This document shows, piece by piece, positions 28,266-38,600 of a stretch of 64,000 bases of DNA (the first letter of the stretch is position 1; each line of letters begins with the position of its first letter). Below the pieces are notes generated by a model. It was given only the letters and a program-made list of their open reading frames with translations, did not search any database and was not told where the DNA came from. The stretch lies in the NCBI RefSeq assembly GCF_004000275.1, contig NZ_RCIP01000002.1:496283-560282 (forward strand), given 5' to 3'. This DNA comes from Saccharospirillum alexandrii (GTDB lineage Bacteria > Pseudomonadota > Gammaproteobacteria > Pseudomonadales > Natronospirillaceae). The position numbers and the translations under genes were made by a program.

Positions 28266-29578
28266 TGGAATGGTATTTTGCACTCGGTTTTCTGCTGTCA
28301 CTCATCGTTCTCTTCATGGGCATTGGCACGCCCATCGCGCTAGCATTCCTAGCTGCCAACGTGATTGGCTCCTGGTATTTCATGGGAGGTCAGAACGGCA
28401 TTATTCAATTGCTTAATAATGGTTTCGGCTCCCTCTCCAAATTCAGTCTGGTCCCCATTCCATTGTTTCTCTTAATGGGGGAATTGTTTTTCCGCTCGGG
28501 CCTGGGCATGAAGATGTTCAACGCCATCGATCAGCTTATGGGCAAGGTGCCGGGCCGGCTTTCTTACGTCACCGTTGTCGGTGGTACGGCATTCAGCACT
28601 CTGAGTGGTTCATCCATGGGGTCAACCGCATTGATGGGCTCGTTGCTGGTACCGGAAATGACCAAGCGAGGCTACAAAAAGCACATGTCGATCGGCCCCA
28701 TTCTGGGAACCGGCGGGCTGGCTATCATTATTCCGCCCTCAGCGCTGGCCGTACTGCTGGGGACTCTGGCAAAAATCGACATTGCGCAACTGCTCATTGC
28801 CGGCATCATACCCGGTTTGATACTGGCACTTTTTTACATTGTGACCATATGGGTCCGCACCCGGCTCGACCCCGATGCAGCGCCCGTGTATGAGCTGGAA
28901 CCCGTCCCCTTCCTGGCAAAGATCAAACTGATACTGACCGATATCATTCCGATGGTAGGCGTTATGGTTATCATCGTCATGATGATGTTAACTGGCCTGG
29001 CAACCCCATCCGAGTCCGCTGCTTTCGGTGCGCTGGGTGTCATCATTCTTGGGTTCGTCTACCGCAAAATGAGCTGGGCCGTGTTCACCCAGTCCGTCAG
29101 CGGTTCACTGAAAGTCACCCTGATGGCCTATTTGATCGTCTTCGGCTCTGCCACGTTCAGCCAGCTACTGGCTTTCTCGGGAGCCTCCAGCGGTCTGATC
29201 GAATGGGCGACCTCCTATGATTTGGCCCCGATCTATATGCTCCTGGCCATGTTCGGTGTGCTGTTGCTGCTCGGCACCTTCATGGAGCAGATTTCCATCA
29301 TGATGCTCACCGTCCCGTTCTTCTTCCCGCTGGCAGAAACCCTGGGGTTTGACCTGATCTGGTTTGGCATCATCATCTTGCTGGCGCTCGAAATCAGCTT
29401 CACTACCCCACCCTTCGGGTTGCTGCTGTTTGTGATGAAAGGCGTGGCACCGGCCGGTACCAGCATGAGGGAAATCTACACAGCGGCGATCCCCTATATT
29501 CTGTGCTCCATGCTGCTGGTGGCACTGATGATCATTTTCCCGCCGATTGCGACCTGGTTGCCTGGGATGATTAACTGA
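28262..29578 (+). CDS. TRAP transporter large membrane subunit (DctM family)
   Basis: This 438-aa carrier subunit has about 12 hydrophobic segments. Family landmarks are GSSMGSTALMGSLLVPEM, GTGGLAIIIPPSALAVLLG and the TPPFGLLLFVMKG segment near the C terminus. With DctP and DctQ it forms a complete TRAP importer, probably for the acid degraded by the neighbouring enzymes. The stop is followed by palindromic repeats and then the accessory island. Confidence 0.92.
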   Translation: MMEWYFALGFLLSLIVLFMGIGTPIALAFLAANVIGSWYFMGGQNGIIQLLNNGFGSLSKFSLVPIPLFLLMGELFFRSGLGMKMFNAIDQLMGKVPGRLSYVTVVGGTAFSTLSGSSMGSTALMGSLLVPEMTKRGYKKHMSIGPILGTGGLAIIIPPSALAVLLGTLAKIDIAQLLIAGIIPGLILALFYIVTIWVRTRLDPDAAPVYELEPVPFLAKIKLILTDIIPMVGVMVIIVMMMLTGLATPSESAAFGALGVIILGFVYRKMSWAVFTQSVSGSLKVTLMAYLIVFGSATFSQLLAFSGASSGLIEWATSYDLAPIYMLLAMFGVLLLLGTFMEQISIMMLTVPFFFPLAETLGFDLIWFGIIILLALEISFTTPPFGLLLFVMKGVAPAGTSMREIYTAAIPYILCSMLLVALMIIFPPIATWLPGMIN

Positions 29579-29615
29579 CGGTCCCGCATCGTTAGCCAGC
29601 GCCCATACCGGCCTG

Positions 29616-29770
29616 GGCACGGCGGCGAAAATGCCTCGGAGCCATCCATGGCCCCGACCCTTCGGGCGCCTTCGGCGGGACCATTCGCGCCCGGCGAATG
29701 GTCGAACCCGGCGCTTTAGCGAACGGTACGCCCTGCTACGCAGATCAAAAAAAAACACCCCAGGGGGTGT
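29616..29770. repeat. Palindromic repeat copy A with minus-strand terminator
   Basis: This shares GGCACGGCGGCG, CCATCCATGG, CCCTTCGGGCG, TCGAACCCGG and GCTTTAGCGAACG in the same order with copy B. The middle hairpin (CCATTCG...CGAATGG) differs from copy B. It ends with A9 and ACACCC/GGGTGT, which is an intrinsic terminator when read on the minus strand. Confidence 0.75.
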
Positions 29771-29789
29771 GAGTTTACATTCACCTTAA

Positions 29790-29945
29790 GGCACGGCGGC
29801 GGGAATGATTCGGCCCATCCATGGGCCTAACCCCTACGGGGCGCCCTTCGGGCGTCCAAATCGGCTTTCCTGCCGATTTGTCGAACCCGGACGCTTTAGC
29901 GAACGATACGCCCCGCTTCGCGGATCAAAAAAAAGGGCCACCCCT
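29790..29945. repeat. Palindromic repeat copy B, cut inside its terminator hairpin
   Basis: This has the same landmarks as copy A, with a different middle hairpin (AAATCGGC...GCCGATTT). It ends in A8 GGGCCACCCCT, the left arm of a terminator whose right arm (AGGGGTGGCCC) is missing because the Tn7-like end starts at the next base. Confidence 0.75.
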
Positions 29946-29995
29946 TGTCGTTTACAGCATACTTTGTCACAACTATATAGCATAGAAGGTCACAA
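29946..29995 (+). mobile_element. Tn7-like transposon left end, outer pair of transposase sites
   Basis: The end begins TGTCGTTTAC. Two 17-bp repeats follow at 29956 (AGCATACTTTGTCACAA) and 29979 (AGCATAGAAGGTCACAA), 23 bp apart. TGT termini followed by spaced TnsB-binding repeats are the structure of Tn7-like ends. CCCCT at 29941-29945 is the candidate 5-bp target duplication. The matching right end was not found. Confidence 0.7.
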
Positions 29996-30136
29996 ACCCT
30001 ATATTAAATACTTTCCAGGTATGCAATCACTAACTTTAAGCGCATTTAGCTACTAATCAACACTACATATGCAATTGATTAACCTGTGAAATTCAAAGAA
30101 GGGTTATGCGCAACACGCTTTCGAAACCTCGGCATC

Positions 30137-30188
30137 TGTTCCTTTCACAGCATATTTCATCACAGTTTTGTATCATACATTGTCACAA
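30137..30188 (+). mobile_element. Second, diverged Tn7-like left end
   Basis: TGTTCCTTTCACAGCATA at 30137 resembles the first end. Two further sites follow at 30149 (AGCATATTTCATCACAG) and 30172 (ATCATACATTGTCACAA), again 23 bp apart. The unit 29954-30059 aligns with 30147-30262 over most of its length, including CACTAACTTTA. It is either an inner pair of TnsB sites or the end of a related element inserted in tandem. Confidence 0.6.
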
Positions 30189-30247
30189 TGCTTAACTAAG
30201 GACCCTTCAAGGTAAGCACCCACTAACTTTATGGTAGTGAATCGCCA

Positions 30248-30415
30248 CTAATTCACTAGAGCTCTGTCAGGCTCGTTAAAATAGTGTTGCTCGCACTCTA
30301 CCGGTGCTATACCTCCCTTAGCTCCGTGTTGCCTTTTCATGCTATAGAACATCTCTATGTAGTTGAATTCATTCAACTTTGCGGTTTCTCGAGTTGGATA
30401 TACCTTCCCTCTCGC
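30248..30415 (-). pseudogene. IS3-family OrfB C-terminal remnant
   Basis: Read on the minus strand, the frame gives VYPTRETAKLN, then YIEMFY, KRQHGAKGG and PVECEQHYF before a TAG stop at 30248. This is the standard C-terminal end of IS3-group transposases (YIEMFYN, KRRHG, SPVEFE). The rest of the gene is gone. It sits between the transposon-end repeats and the methyltransferase gene. Confidence 0.72.
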
Positions 30416-30654
30416 TTGAACAACCTCTCTTTACGATGCACTATACAAGGCAGGGGCTGCCTTGGATCTTAGGTCCTTCAGCGCCCTGTCATAACGTGCT
30501 CCGAGGTGGAACTAATGCGGCGTTACGATTTCCCCCGCCTCGAGATTCGGTTTTGGATCGCATCAAAAACCCAAGATTCCTCTAAGCCGCGTTGTGCGGC
30601 TTGTTTTACCGCTGCGGGCCATCCCCGTATTGCGAAAGGAACCATAACAGCAAA

Positions 30655-31983
30655 ATGGCTCACTATAAATTTATAGACCTCTTCGCCGGGTGCGGAGGAC
30701 TTTCTCTCGGCTTGTCGCTGGCAGGACTGGAAGGTTTGTTCGCTATTGAGAAGGATCCAATGGCGTTCGAGACATTCTCTGCGAACTTTCTCGGCAAACG
30801 GAAGTTGCCAGCCAAGAAATTCGCCTGGCCCTTCTGGTTAGAGCAAAAGGCCTGGGGCATCGATGATTTGCTTGCCGAACACCATACTGAACTAACTCAC
30901 CTCAAGGGTAAAATAGAAATCCTCGCTGGAGGTCCACCGTGTCAGGGGTTTAGTTTTGCCGGTAGGCGTCAAGAGTCAGACCCTCGCAACTTACTGTTCA
31001 AGAGATATGTTGAGGTCGTCGAAGCAATACGCCCATCTGCGCTCATCCTCGAAAATGTTCCGGGAATGAAGGTTGCCCATGCAACCAAGACGGATGACGG
31101 AATCCGCCTGCAAGCATCGGAATCCTATTATGACAAGCTCAAGAGAGACCTTGAAGCTATTGGCTACGATGTCCATTGCGAACTAATGGATGCGTCTCGG
31201 TTCGGCGTACCCCAGAAACGATCGCGCCTCATTGTACTTGGACTTAACAATGATATTTCGGCCAAGCTAGATGGCGGCGTACACAGGGTTTTTCAGTTGT
31301 TAGAAGAGAAGCGACTGGAGCAGTTATCCAAATTTCGTCTTCCGGAGATCGTCACGGCTAGTGATGCAATATCCGATCTTAACACCGATCACTTGCTCCG
31401 CCAGCCTTGTGTCGACCCTTATTCACCGCCAGGTTTCGAGGAGGCAGTCTACCTGGGCCCGAATACCACATACCAGAAGCTGATGAACAAACATTGCCGC
31501 AAAGATGCAATGGATAGCATGCGCCTAGCCAGGCATCGGCAAGAAGTTCGGGAACGCTTCACAAGAATTCTTGAAGAGTGTAAGCCTGGCGTACTGATGG
31601 ATAAAGAAAGCCGAGAAAGGTTTGGACTCAAGAAGCATCGGATTTACTTAATGTCGAAAGACCTTCCCGCACCTACGATTACTACGCTCCCAGACGACGT
31701 GCTCCACTACGCAAAGCCACGAATACTGACTGTGCGGGAAAGCGCAAGGATACAAAGTTTCCCTGATTGGTTCCGCTTCAGCGGAAAATTCACAACAGGA
31801 GGGCCAATGCGTTCACAGGAGTGCCCCCGCTACACCCAAGTCGGAAACGCGGTTCCTCCCTTTCTCGCTCGGGCTATCGGGCTCGCAGTCACAGCAGCTC
31901 TGGAAGAAGCGTCTAAGGTAATAAAACCAAATTTCTGTGCAAGCTCTCAAACCACACAAGAAGAAGTGGTCGCAGCCACATAA
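30655..31983 (+). CDS. DNA (cytosine-5) methyltransferase
   Basis: This 442-aa C5 methyltransferase has the motifs in order: I DLFAGCGGLSLG (residue 9 on), IV GGPPCQGFS with the catalytic Cys, VI ENVPGM, VIII QKRSRLIVLG, a target-recognition region (about 240-330), then IX (RESARIQSFPD) and X GNAVPP. ATG 30655 places DLF near the N terminus as usual; the frame extends upstream to a TTG at 30592 without homology. It is the first gene of a four-gene set: the next gene begins 12 bases later and the rest are coupled. It most likely protects host DNA from the downstream nuclease. Confidence 0.92.
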   Translation: MAHYKFIDLFAGCGGLSLGLSLAGLEGLFAIEKDPMAFETFSANFLGKRKLPAKKFAWPFWLEQKAWGIDDLLAEHHTELTHLKGKIEILAGGPPCQGFSFAGRRQESDPRNLLFKRYVEVVEAIRPSALILENVPGMKVAHATKTDDGIRLQASESYYDKLKRDLEAIGYDVHCELMDASRFGVPQKRSRLIVLGLNNDISAKLDGGVHRVFQLLEEKRLEQLSKFRLPEIVTASDAISDLNTDHLLRQPCVDPYSPPGFEEAVYLGPNTTYQKLMNKHCRKDAMDSMRLARHRQEVRERFTRILEECKPGVLMDKESRERFGLKKHRIYLMSKDLPAPTITTLPDDVLHYAKPRILTVRESARIQSFPDWFRFSGKFTTGGPMRSQECPRYTQVGNAVPPFLARAIGLAVTAALEEASKVIKPNFCASSQTTQEEVVAAT

Positions 31984-31995
31984 GGAGTAAAATTC

Positions 31996-34125
31996 ATGGA
32001 TGCAACCGGAGTGACCGAGACCCAGTTCCCACGTGAATTGGTCGAGTGGGCAGGACATCACTCCGGTGGTGTAAAGCGACTGTTTGATTCCCATAGCGGA
32101 CGCCCGGGCAAGAGCCTCTTAAGAACTAACCTAATATCGATGCTGGAAACGTGGGCAGAAAAGATTGCTTCGGGGACAAAGGGGACTCCGAGGATACTCC
32201 TACTGGTCGGGGGACCGGGTAACGGCAAGACTGAGGCTATCGAACACACCATAAAATGTATGGATCGAGGCCTCGATGCGGATGGCAAACTGCTGGAGAA
32301 GCTTTCCCAAGCATTCCACCCACCAGTGGGACAGGCTGTCCCTCGGACCATACAGGCGGATGCGGGGAGCCTTGCCGCCGTACCGAGCCAATTGGACTTA
32401 TTCGTAGTACAAGACGCATCTGTAACGGCCGGACAGGAAGGAAGGTCCGCTTCAGAACTTCTGGTCGAAGAGCTCTCATCAATGTTTGAGGGCCCCGACA
32501 CAAACATATACCTGTGTTGTGTAAATAGGGGCATTCTAGACGATGCGCTAATTCATACCGTCGAAAACAAGCTGAAGTTTCCTCGTGACTTATTGGAAAC
32601 AATTACTCGCTCCGTGAGTCTTTCTTCCAGCGCTTTGTCCTGCTGGCCCCTCGAAGGCTTCCCGGAAGTGGCCTCTTGGCCAATGGACGTTGAATCACTT
32701 CTGATCAGCCCTGAAGACAGTAAACTTTCCCCTGCTTCGGCCCTGCTTGAGTATGCTACCAAGCCAGAACTTTGGCCTGGAAAAGATGAGTGCCCAGCGG
32801 GTGTTGCTTGTCCTTTCTGCCATAGTCAGTCTTTGCTGGCCCGACAGAGTCATCAGGAAGCCTTATTGCAGATACTCCGTTGGAACGAACTGGCGAGCGG
32901 GAAACGCTGGAGCTTTCGTGATTTGTTTTCTTTACTATCTTACCTGTTGGCAGGTAATCAAGCGACCACGCAAGAAAAACAGGGTTCCCCGTGCGAATGG
33001 GCCATGCACCTTGTCGAACAAGACAACTCTGGGCAATTAAACAAAGCGCCTCGCATAGGCCAACTAACGGCGATATTTCATATCGCAACGTCAGGCTATC
33101 AGCACGCACTTTTCCATGACTGGGACAGTAGTGTTGCCAATTTAATACGGCAAGATATCAAGGACCTTGGACTAGACAAATCGCTTGCCCAAACACGAAC
33201 CTTGCGCGGGCTCCAGCATTTCTTGGCAAGCCGCAAGAGCAATTATTTACCAGCTACAATAGCCTCGCTACTAGAAAATTTGTCTAACCTTCTGGATCCT
33301 GCCCTCGCCAGCCCCGACACCGAAGTTACAGTCAGTAGCCGAAGCCGAATCAAACTAGGGGAGCTCGATATCAGGTTCAGTCGGTCCCTTGCCGGAGGGA
33401 TTGATTTTGTACGGAAATACCAGATCCTATCGAAGATGGAGATCGACCTGCTGAAGAGACTAGCCGAAGCTGACGCTTTGCTTTCGGCTCCATCGATACG
33501 ACGCAAAAGACCAACGGCAGCGAACCGGTTGCAACGTATCCTGCGTGATTTTGCCTGTCGGCTGGTGAGACGCAGCATATGTAGCCGCTCGGCTGTCGTT
33601 GCGGATTCCGAAACTCTCGCATCATTCCAGCAAGTAGTCGAGGACGATGATACGGGACAGAGCTTGTACGAAGTTGCAAAGCAAGTTAAGGAACTTCTAA
33701 ACACTCGTCAAGGATTCGAGGTCTCCCTGACTACGACCTTTGGTCAGCCTTTGCCACCCTCTCAGCGCCAAGCAACCCTTATAGTTCAGCCTCGCCCCGT
33801 AAAGATGCTGCAACTTCCAACGCAAGGCCGCCCCCGATCACCCATCTGTTTTTTGCAAATTGGCACAGGAAGATCCCAGCAGCCGATTCCACTGACCTAT
33901 GAACTTTTTAAGGCAGTAAAGGAATTGGAGAGGGGTTTGTCTCCCGCGTCCCTGCCTCGCACCGTTGTAGCCTTGCTCGATACTACGCGCGCAAGACTCT
34001 CAGGCCCAATCGTCAGGGACCCGGAGATACTAATGGATGCAACGATTAAGCTTGGCACCGACGGTACTGAAATCGGCCAATCTTGGAACGGGTTTGTCGC
34101 AACCCTCGGGGAGGGCCAGCAGTGA
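31996..34125 (+). CDS. P-loop ATPase of a putative restriction module (DptF-like)
   Basis: This 709-aa protein has Walker A GGPGNGKT at residues 72-79. A candidate sensor strand IYLCCVNRGILDD lies near 171-183 and a Cys cluster C266-x5-C272-x2-C275 that could bind zinc. The remaining 400 residues are helical with no motif I recognise. Its stop overlaps the next start by GTGA. Position and size recall DptF, the ATPase of phosphorothioation-dependent restriction, but I cannot confirm homology from sequence reading alone. It probably couples target sensing to the HerA-like nuclease two genes on. Confidence 0.62.
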   Translation: MDATGVTETQFPRELVEWAGHHSGGVKRLFDSHSGRPGKSLLRTNLISMLETWAEKIASGTKGTPRILLLVGGPGNGKTEAIEHTIKCMDRGLDADGKLLEKLSQAFHPPVGQAVPRTIQADAGSLAAVPSQLDLFVVQDASVTAGQEGRSASELLVEELSSMFEGPDTNIYLCCVNRGILDDALIHTVENKLKFPRDLLETITRSVSLSSSALSCWPLEGFPEVASWPMDVESLLISPEDSKLSPASALLEYATKPELWPGKDECPAGVACPFCHSQSLLARQSHQEALLQILRWNELASGKRWSFRDLFSLLSYLLAGNQATTQEKQGSPCEWAMHLVEQDNSGQLNKAPRIGQLTAIFHIATSGYQHALFHDWDSSVANLIRQDIKDLGLDKSLAQTRTLRGLQHFLASRKSNYLPATIASLLENLSNLLDPALASPDTEVTVSSRSRIKLGELDIRFSRSLAGGIDFVRKYQILSKMEIDLLKRLAEADALLSAPSIRRKRPTAANRLQRILRDFACRLVRRSICSRSAVVADSETLASFQQVVEDDDTGQSLYEVAKQVKELLNTRQGFEVSLTTTFGQPLPPSQRQATLIVQPRPVKMLQLPTQGRPRSPICFLQIGTGRSQQPIPLTYELFKAVKELERGLSPASLPRTVVALLDTTRARLSGPIVRDPEILMDATIKLGTDGTEIGQSWNGFVATLGEGQQ

Positions 34126-35654
34126 CTTATACCAATTTCAAGCAGGCGCCGTGGAAGTCATCACACCCTAAATACAGACAGTCCGCGCTTTCGATCAGCC
34201 CTGCGCCAGAATATGCCAGTTCAGAGGTCCTTGTAGCATCATTATATCGCACAATTGGATACGACTCCGCTACCGAAGGTAGCGTACCTCAAGCTGGAAG
34301 AGACCTAGATAGGAAGATCCAGCGGTTCCGTGACAAGCGTTTGCAATCACCTGATGGGGCAACCTTAAAAGCTGACACGTGGCATTCAGTTCTTCATGGT
34401 GTCCTCGAAAGCCCCAAACTACCGAACCAGTCATCCAAGCGATTCCTTCAGATAACACCGCTAGTGCCAGAAGTCGCTCTGTTTTCTGGGTCTGCCCGTC
34501 TCAGCAGTAATTCCTGGCCCGCTGGTAGCCTCCTGCGCCGCATGGTATGGCTCGGTTCAGAGAACGATAATTCGGCTCGTGAATTATGGGCAGAACTTTT
34601 CGACGCAATGAGCGTAGGAGAAGACGACGACGTATTTGCACGCTGGCTAGGCCAAGAAACCCAAGCTTGGAATAGTCCTGCAACTTGGGAGCTAGCCCCT
34701 GTCCCCTCTATCGAGGTGGCCACCTTATCAAGGAAAGATTTTGACAGCATCCGGTTCCTACCATCAAGACAATTCACCCATGATTTGCGCGCTGTTATCC
34801 ATGCAAAGGGGGCAATGACTCGACGTCAGTGGACAAGTCTTCTGGAATCGATTCTACGCCTCGGCGCAGCAACACATGTGATATGGCTCTGTGACGTTCA
34901 AGCAAGGATCTGGCGTTGTCTATCTGACGCATATGAAAACAGTGAGCCCATTTCTGAGCCAGAGGTCCGGGCACAAATCTTCCCTTCTTCACCCCATTAC
35001 ATGACTTACGGCGGGAAGGCTTTGCCAGGATTCCGTGACCGTGCTTCCAACTACCTTGCAGCAAGACTTGGCATCAACACGCTACTTTGGTCGCTGGAAC
35101 AAGCAGGGGCGGCCTTCGAGGGAAATCTTTGTTCTAGCAAGGACATCACTGAATTGTGCCACCATATCCAGTCCAACAAAGGAGCTCTAATAGAGGCCGG
35201 TACGATGGAAGATCTAGTTGAAATCCGAGAGCGGGAGGCGCGCGCCTTGAATTGCAGGAAAGGCATTGGCTCAAATCTTCTTGAGTTTGCTCGTCACGCT
35301 CTTGGACAGAGGCAGACAGCAATTCATTTGCTTAGGGGTTACGACCAAGGATATGTCCTTAAGAAAAAAGGCAATAGTCCATCAAGCCCCTGGATAGTAT
35401 CCCTCGGTCCAGTGTCTGTCCTTGCCTTGGTCCATTGCGCCCTCTTTGGCATGGTAGGCCCGAGATCCATACACCGGCTAGCCCAGCATTTAGCTGACTA
35501 TGGCATCGCCATTGACCGGCACGATATTGCGCATAATGACCTCGGCCAGCAACTCAGGATGCTTGGGCTAGTACTCGATAGCCCAGATGCAGAAAGCGGC
35601 ATGCTGTTGTTACCCCCCTTCCCCGCCACCCAGTCCATAAGCGAAAGTATATGA
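34122..35654 (+). CDS. Uncharacterised protein of putative restriction module (DptG-like position)
   Basis: This 510-aa protein is read from GTG 34122, inside the preceding stop and behind GGGGAGG. No nuclease or ATPase motif is visible. The last 60 residues (SIHRLAQHLADYGIAIDRHD, then LGLVLDSPDAESGMLLLPP) look like a winged helix ending in a beta wing, which is how DptG proteins end as I recall them. It overlaps the 1848-aa gene by ATGA, so subunits are probably made in fixed ratio. I infer a bridging or DNA-reading role; no activity can be assigned. Confidence 0.5.
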   Translation: MTYTNFKQAPWKSSHPKYRQSALSISPAPEYASSEVLVASLYRTIGYDSATEGSVPQAGRDLDRKIQRFRDKRLQSPDGATLKADTWHSVLHGVLESPKLPNQSSKRFLQITPLVPEVALFSGSARLSSNSWPAGSLLRRMVWLGSENDNSARELWAELFDAMSVGEDDDVFARWLGQETQAWNSPATWELAPVPSIEVATLSRKDFDSIRFLPSRQFTHDLRAVIHAKGAMTRRQWTSLLESILRLGAATHVIWLCDVQARIWRCLSDAYENSEPISEPEVRAQIFPSSPHYMTYGGKALPGFRDRASNYLAARLGINTLLWSLEQAGAAFEGNLCSSKDITELCHHIQSNKGALIEAGTMEDLVEIREREARALNCRKGIGSNLLEFARHALGQRQTAIHLLRGYDQGYVLKKKGNSPSSPWIVSLGPVSVLALVHCALFGMVGPRSIHRLAQHLADYGIAIDRHDIAHNDLGQQLRMLGLVLDSPDAESGMLLLPPFPATQSISESI

Positions 35655-38600
35655 ATAAACTGGTACAACGCCTTGCGTGGATCACTTCGCAGAAGGTCCA
35701 AGGTTCAGTTCGAGGACGCACTACGAACACCAACAAGATGGAATCCCGATTCATATTCCATGGCCCTCCCATGGATATTCTGGAACGCCTATTCCTCGAA
35801 CTTTCCAAGAATGGAGGAATAGAGATCAGCCTGGTGGGTGGCAAAAAAGTCTTACTCCCGGTTCTGCTTCAAATGCCTCAGGGACATCATAGTGATCCAA
35901 ACCCCGGCATTGGAATGTCTGGCAAGTGTGATGAGAACCACCTGCTTCATATACGCAATGATCCCCATAGCTCTAGTTTCATTGCCTTAGTCCCGCCTGG
36001 CCAACACAACAATCGATCAGTCGCCTCTACCACCGATGAGTTTGGCATCAGCGCCTCAAGTAATACCGAGCATTCTACCTTCGAGCAATGGTGGGAAGAT
36101 GGGTTTGTACAGAGTCTGGTCAGGCAAGGACTTGAGGCCGCCGGCATTGAAAGGAGTTCAATTCTGGATGCAACTAATTTGATAGAGAGTGCTGCCTCTG
36201 CTCTAGATGAAATGGAGGAAGATGGCGGAAGCAGGATAGCTGCTTGGAGATTAATATCTCGAATATATTCCATACCGGAGAATGAACATGGATTGTCAGC
36301 AGGCGTTGCGCTTGCACTAGCATGCGGCACACCACCTACTCGCAGCGGGGACCTGTCCACCAAGCAACAGCTAAACATTATTGATCAGGTTGCTAGCGAG
36401 ATGGCCGATGGATTCAAAACAGGCATCGATGGCATTACCAATGATGCAACATTGGAAAACACCACGAAGGAGGCACTCGAGGCATTCTTAAAGCATATTC
36501 AATCAAACTGTGAAGTACCCACGGCATTTGAAAGAGCGACCCAAGCATTCTATATTCCTGCCGATTCTTTCGAAATCGAACAACCACCGCAGTGGTGGAA
36601 AACGCTAGATACTGAGTGCTGGACAGAGCTGCTATCAGAAGGGCTAGATGAGGCGACTGGAGAGCTCTCGATCACGTGTACAAATGCCCTGCTTCCCATA
36701 GTTAGAAACATGCCCGCCATCGTTCGCGATGTCGTCGAGCTGTCTGTTGATGTGGGAGGCGATGACGATGAAGCCTCCTCGGTTGAGGTCCACTTGACTG
36801 GTGGCTCCCATGGGAAGTTGCCGCATTCATTAGTTGTGGATAGAGCAAGGTCGCTAAAAGATACCCCGCCTTCCAACGGACAGAAAACCCCGATCACCTA
36901 TAAAATCGCAGTAGAGGGTCGCAAAGCCGCAACAACAAGGGTTATATCGCTGGCAACGTGGGTTCCGGGCATAATGGTAAGTTGCCGAATGGCAAGAAAA
37001 CTTACCCCCCCGAGAAAACCTCGCAAAGGCCGCTCCTCCGCGAATTGGGAAACTGCGTTATCCCTCCCTGGGCCAGGACGTTACGAAATCCTTCTCTTCA
37101 CATCACCCGGGGCCACGGTAGTTAGCGCGACGGGAATTCCTGATGATGCAACAGAAAAACCGGACGGAGGCCAACAGACTCTCTCTGTCCACGACATAGG
37201 GGGTGGACAATACCAAGTAGAAATTGAAGCCGATGGAAATTGCCAGCTGGAGGTTTCCTTCCAGCCAGCTACCAGACAGGGTATTGAAACCTGCAAGATC
37301 AACGTCGCCTGCGAGGAAGTAAAAGAGGAAGGCTGCAAGAGCGAGTTTGAGCGCCTGATCAAGCTGAACCGGAGCAATCTGGAGAAACTCGATACGAAGG
37401 CAATCGTTCAGCTTGAGCGCCACGCAAGATCCTCAAGCCTGCAAGGATGGCTACTTGATGAACAGAATATATCCAGCTCTTTCATTCCACTTGTATTATC
37501 GGACGACTATTCTTCCCAGTGGGCTCCTCCAGACTGGAGTGGCAGCCACGGCCCAATTCTTTCAAAAGCTCGGTTCCTTCACGATCCTCGTCCAGAGACC
37601 TCTTTTTTTCAACCCCCAAAGGAGTTCATCGAAGCCCGACGACAAATATTCAGTCGTATAAGGCTGACGAACGACCAGTCAGGACTGGTTGAATCCGCCC
37701 CGCTGGGCAAATGGTTGGCAAGAGATACTAGTTTTCGATCCCTTGTTGAGGACTATTTGGGTGCATACCTGAACTGGCTTTCCAGCGATCGCGACATAGC
37801 GTGTTGGGTAGATACGATTGCCGTTTGTCCGAGAGAGATGGACGGGCAGACCCTCGCGCGGATCCCAGATGCGATTATCCTCTCTCCACTGCACCCCTTG
37901 CGCCTCGCATGGCACTGCTTTGCCCAATACGTGCTCCATGAAGAAGTGGAAGGAGAAGATCCCCGTCCCTGCCCGGCAGCAAGTATCCTAGATCCTTCAT
38001 GCGTACCGGACATCCTCACCATGTCACTTCAGGCACCCGGGGGTCCTAACGGTATCGACCGCGTGGACTTCCTGTCCGTCGAATGCAATTCTGACTATTG
38101 GTCTGTCCTTTGGAATGGATCCCGACTTGGTCAGATCGCCGACAAATCAAACCAGTCGCCTCTAGATGACACGTTTGGTCTGATAGTTGGGGGCGTCTCG
38201 AATGGATTCAGCCCTGCTCAGGTATCAAGGGCTCTCGAAGACGTTTCAGATCTCCTTTCAGCGAAACCAATCATAAGTATCGTTGTCTCCAGCGCTGGAG
38301 GAACCACGGACGCATGTAATGAAGGACTCGCAATCTGGTGTACCAGACGTTTCGGCAACAAAGAAAAAAGCTCAGCATTCCCGGGAACGGGTCCCAGAAT
38401 ACTGGAAGTATTCGACACGCGACCAAATAGTTCTCGTCCTGACCAGGCAACCATAGCCAATCTATCCGAGGACACCGGTAGTCATGTCCGTTGGTTCGAT
38501 AGGCAACCAAAGGGAACCAAGCCAGACCTTGGGATAATAGCCCAGCTTGAATCCGCACAGCCGGAGGCAACACCTGTCGGTATTCGTTCACCACTTGGTA

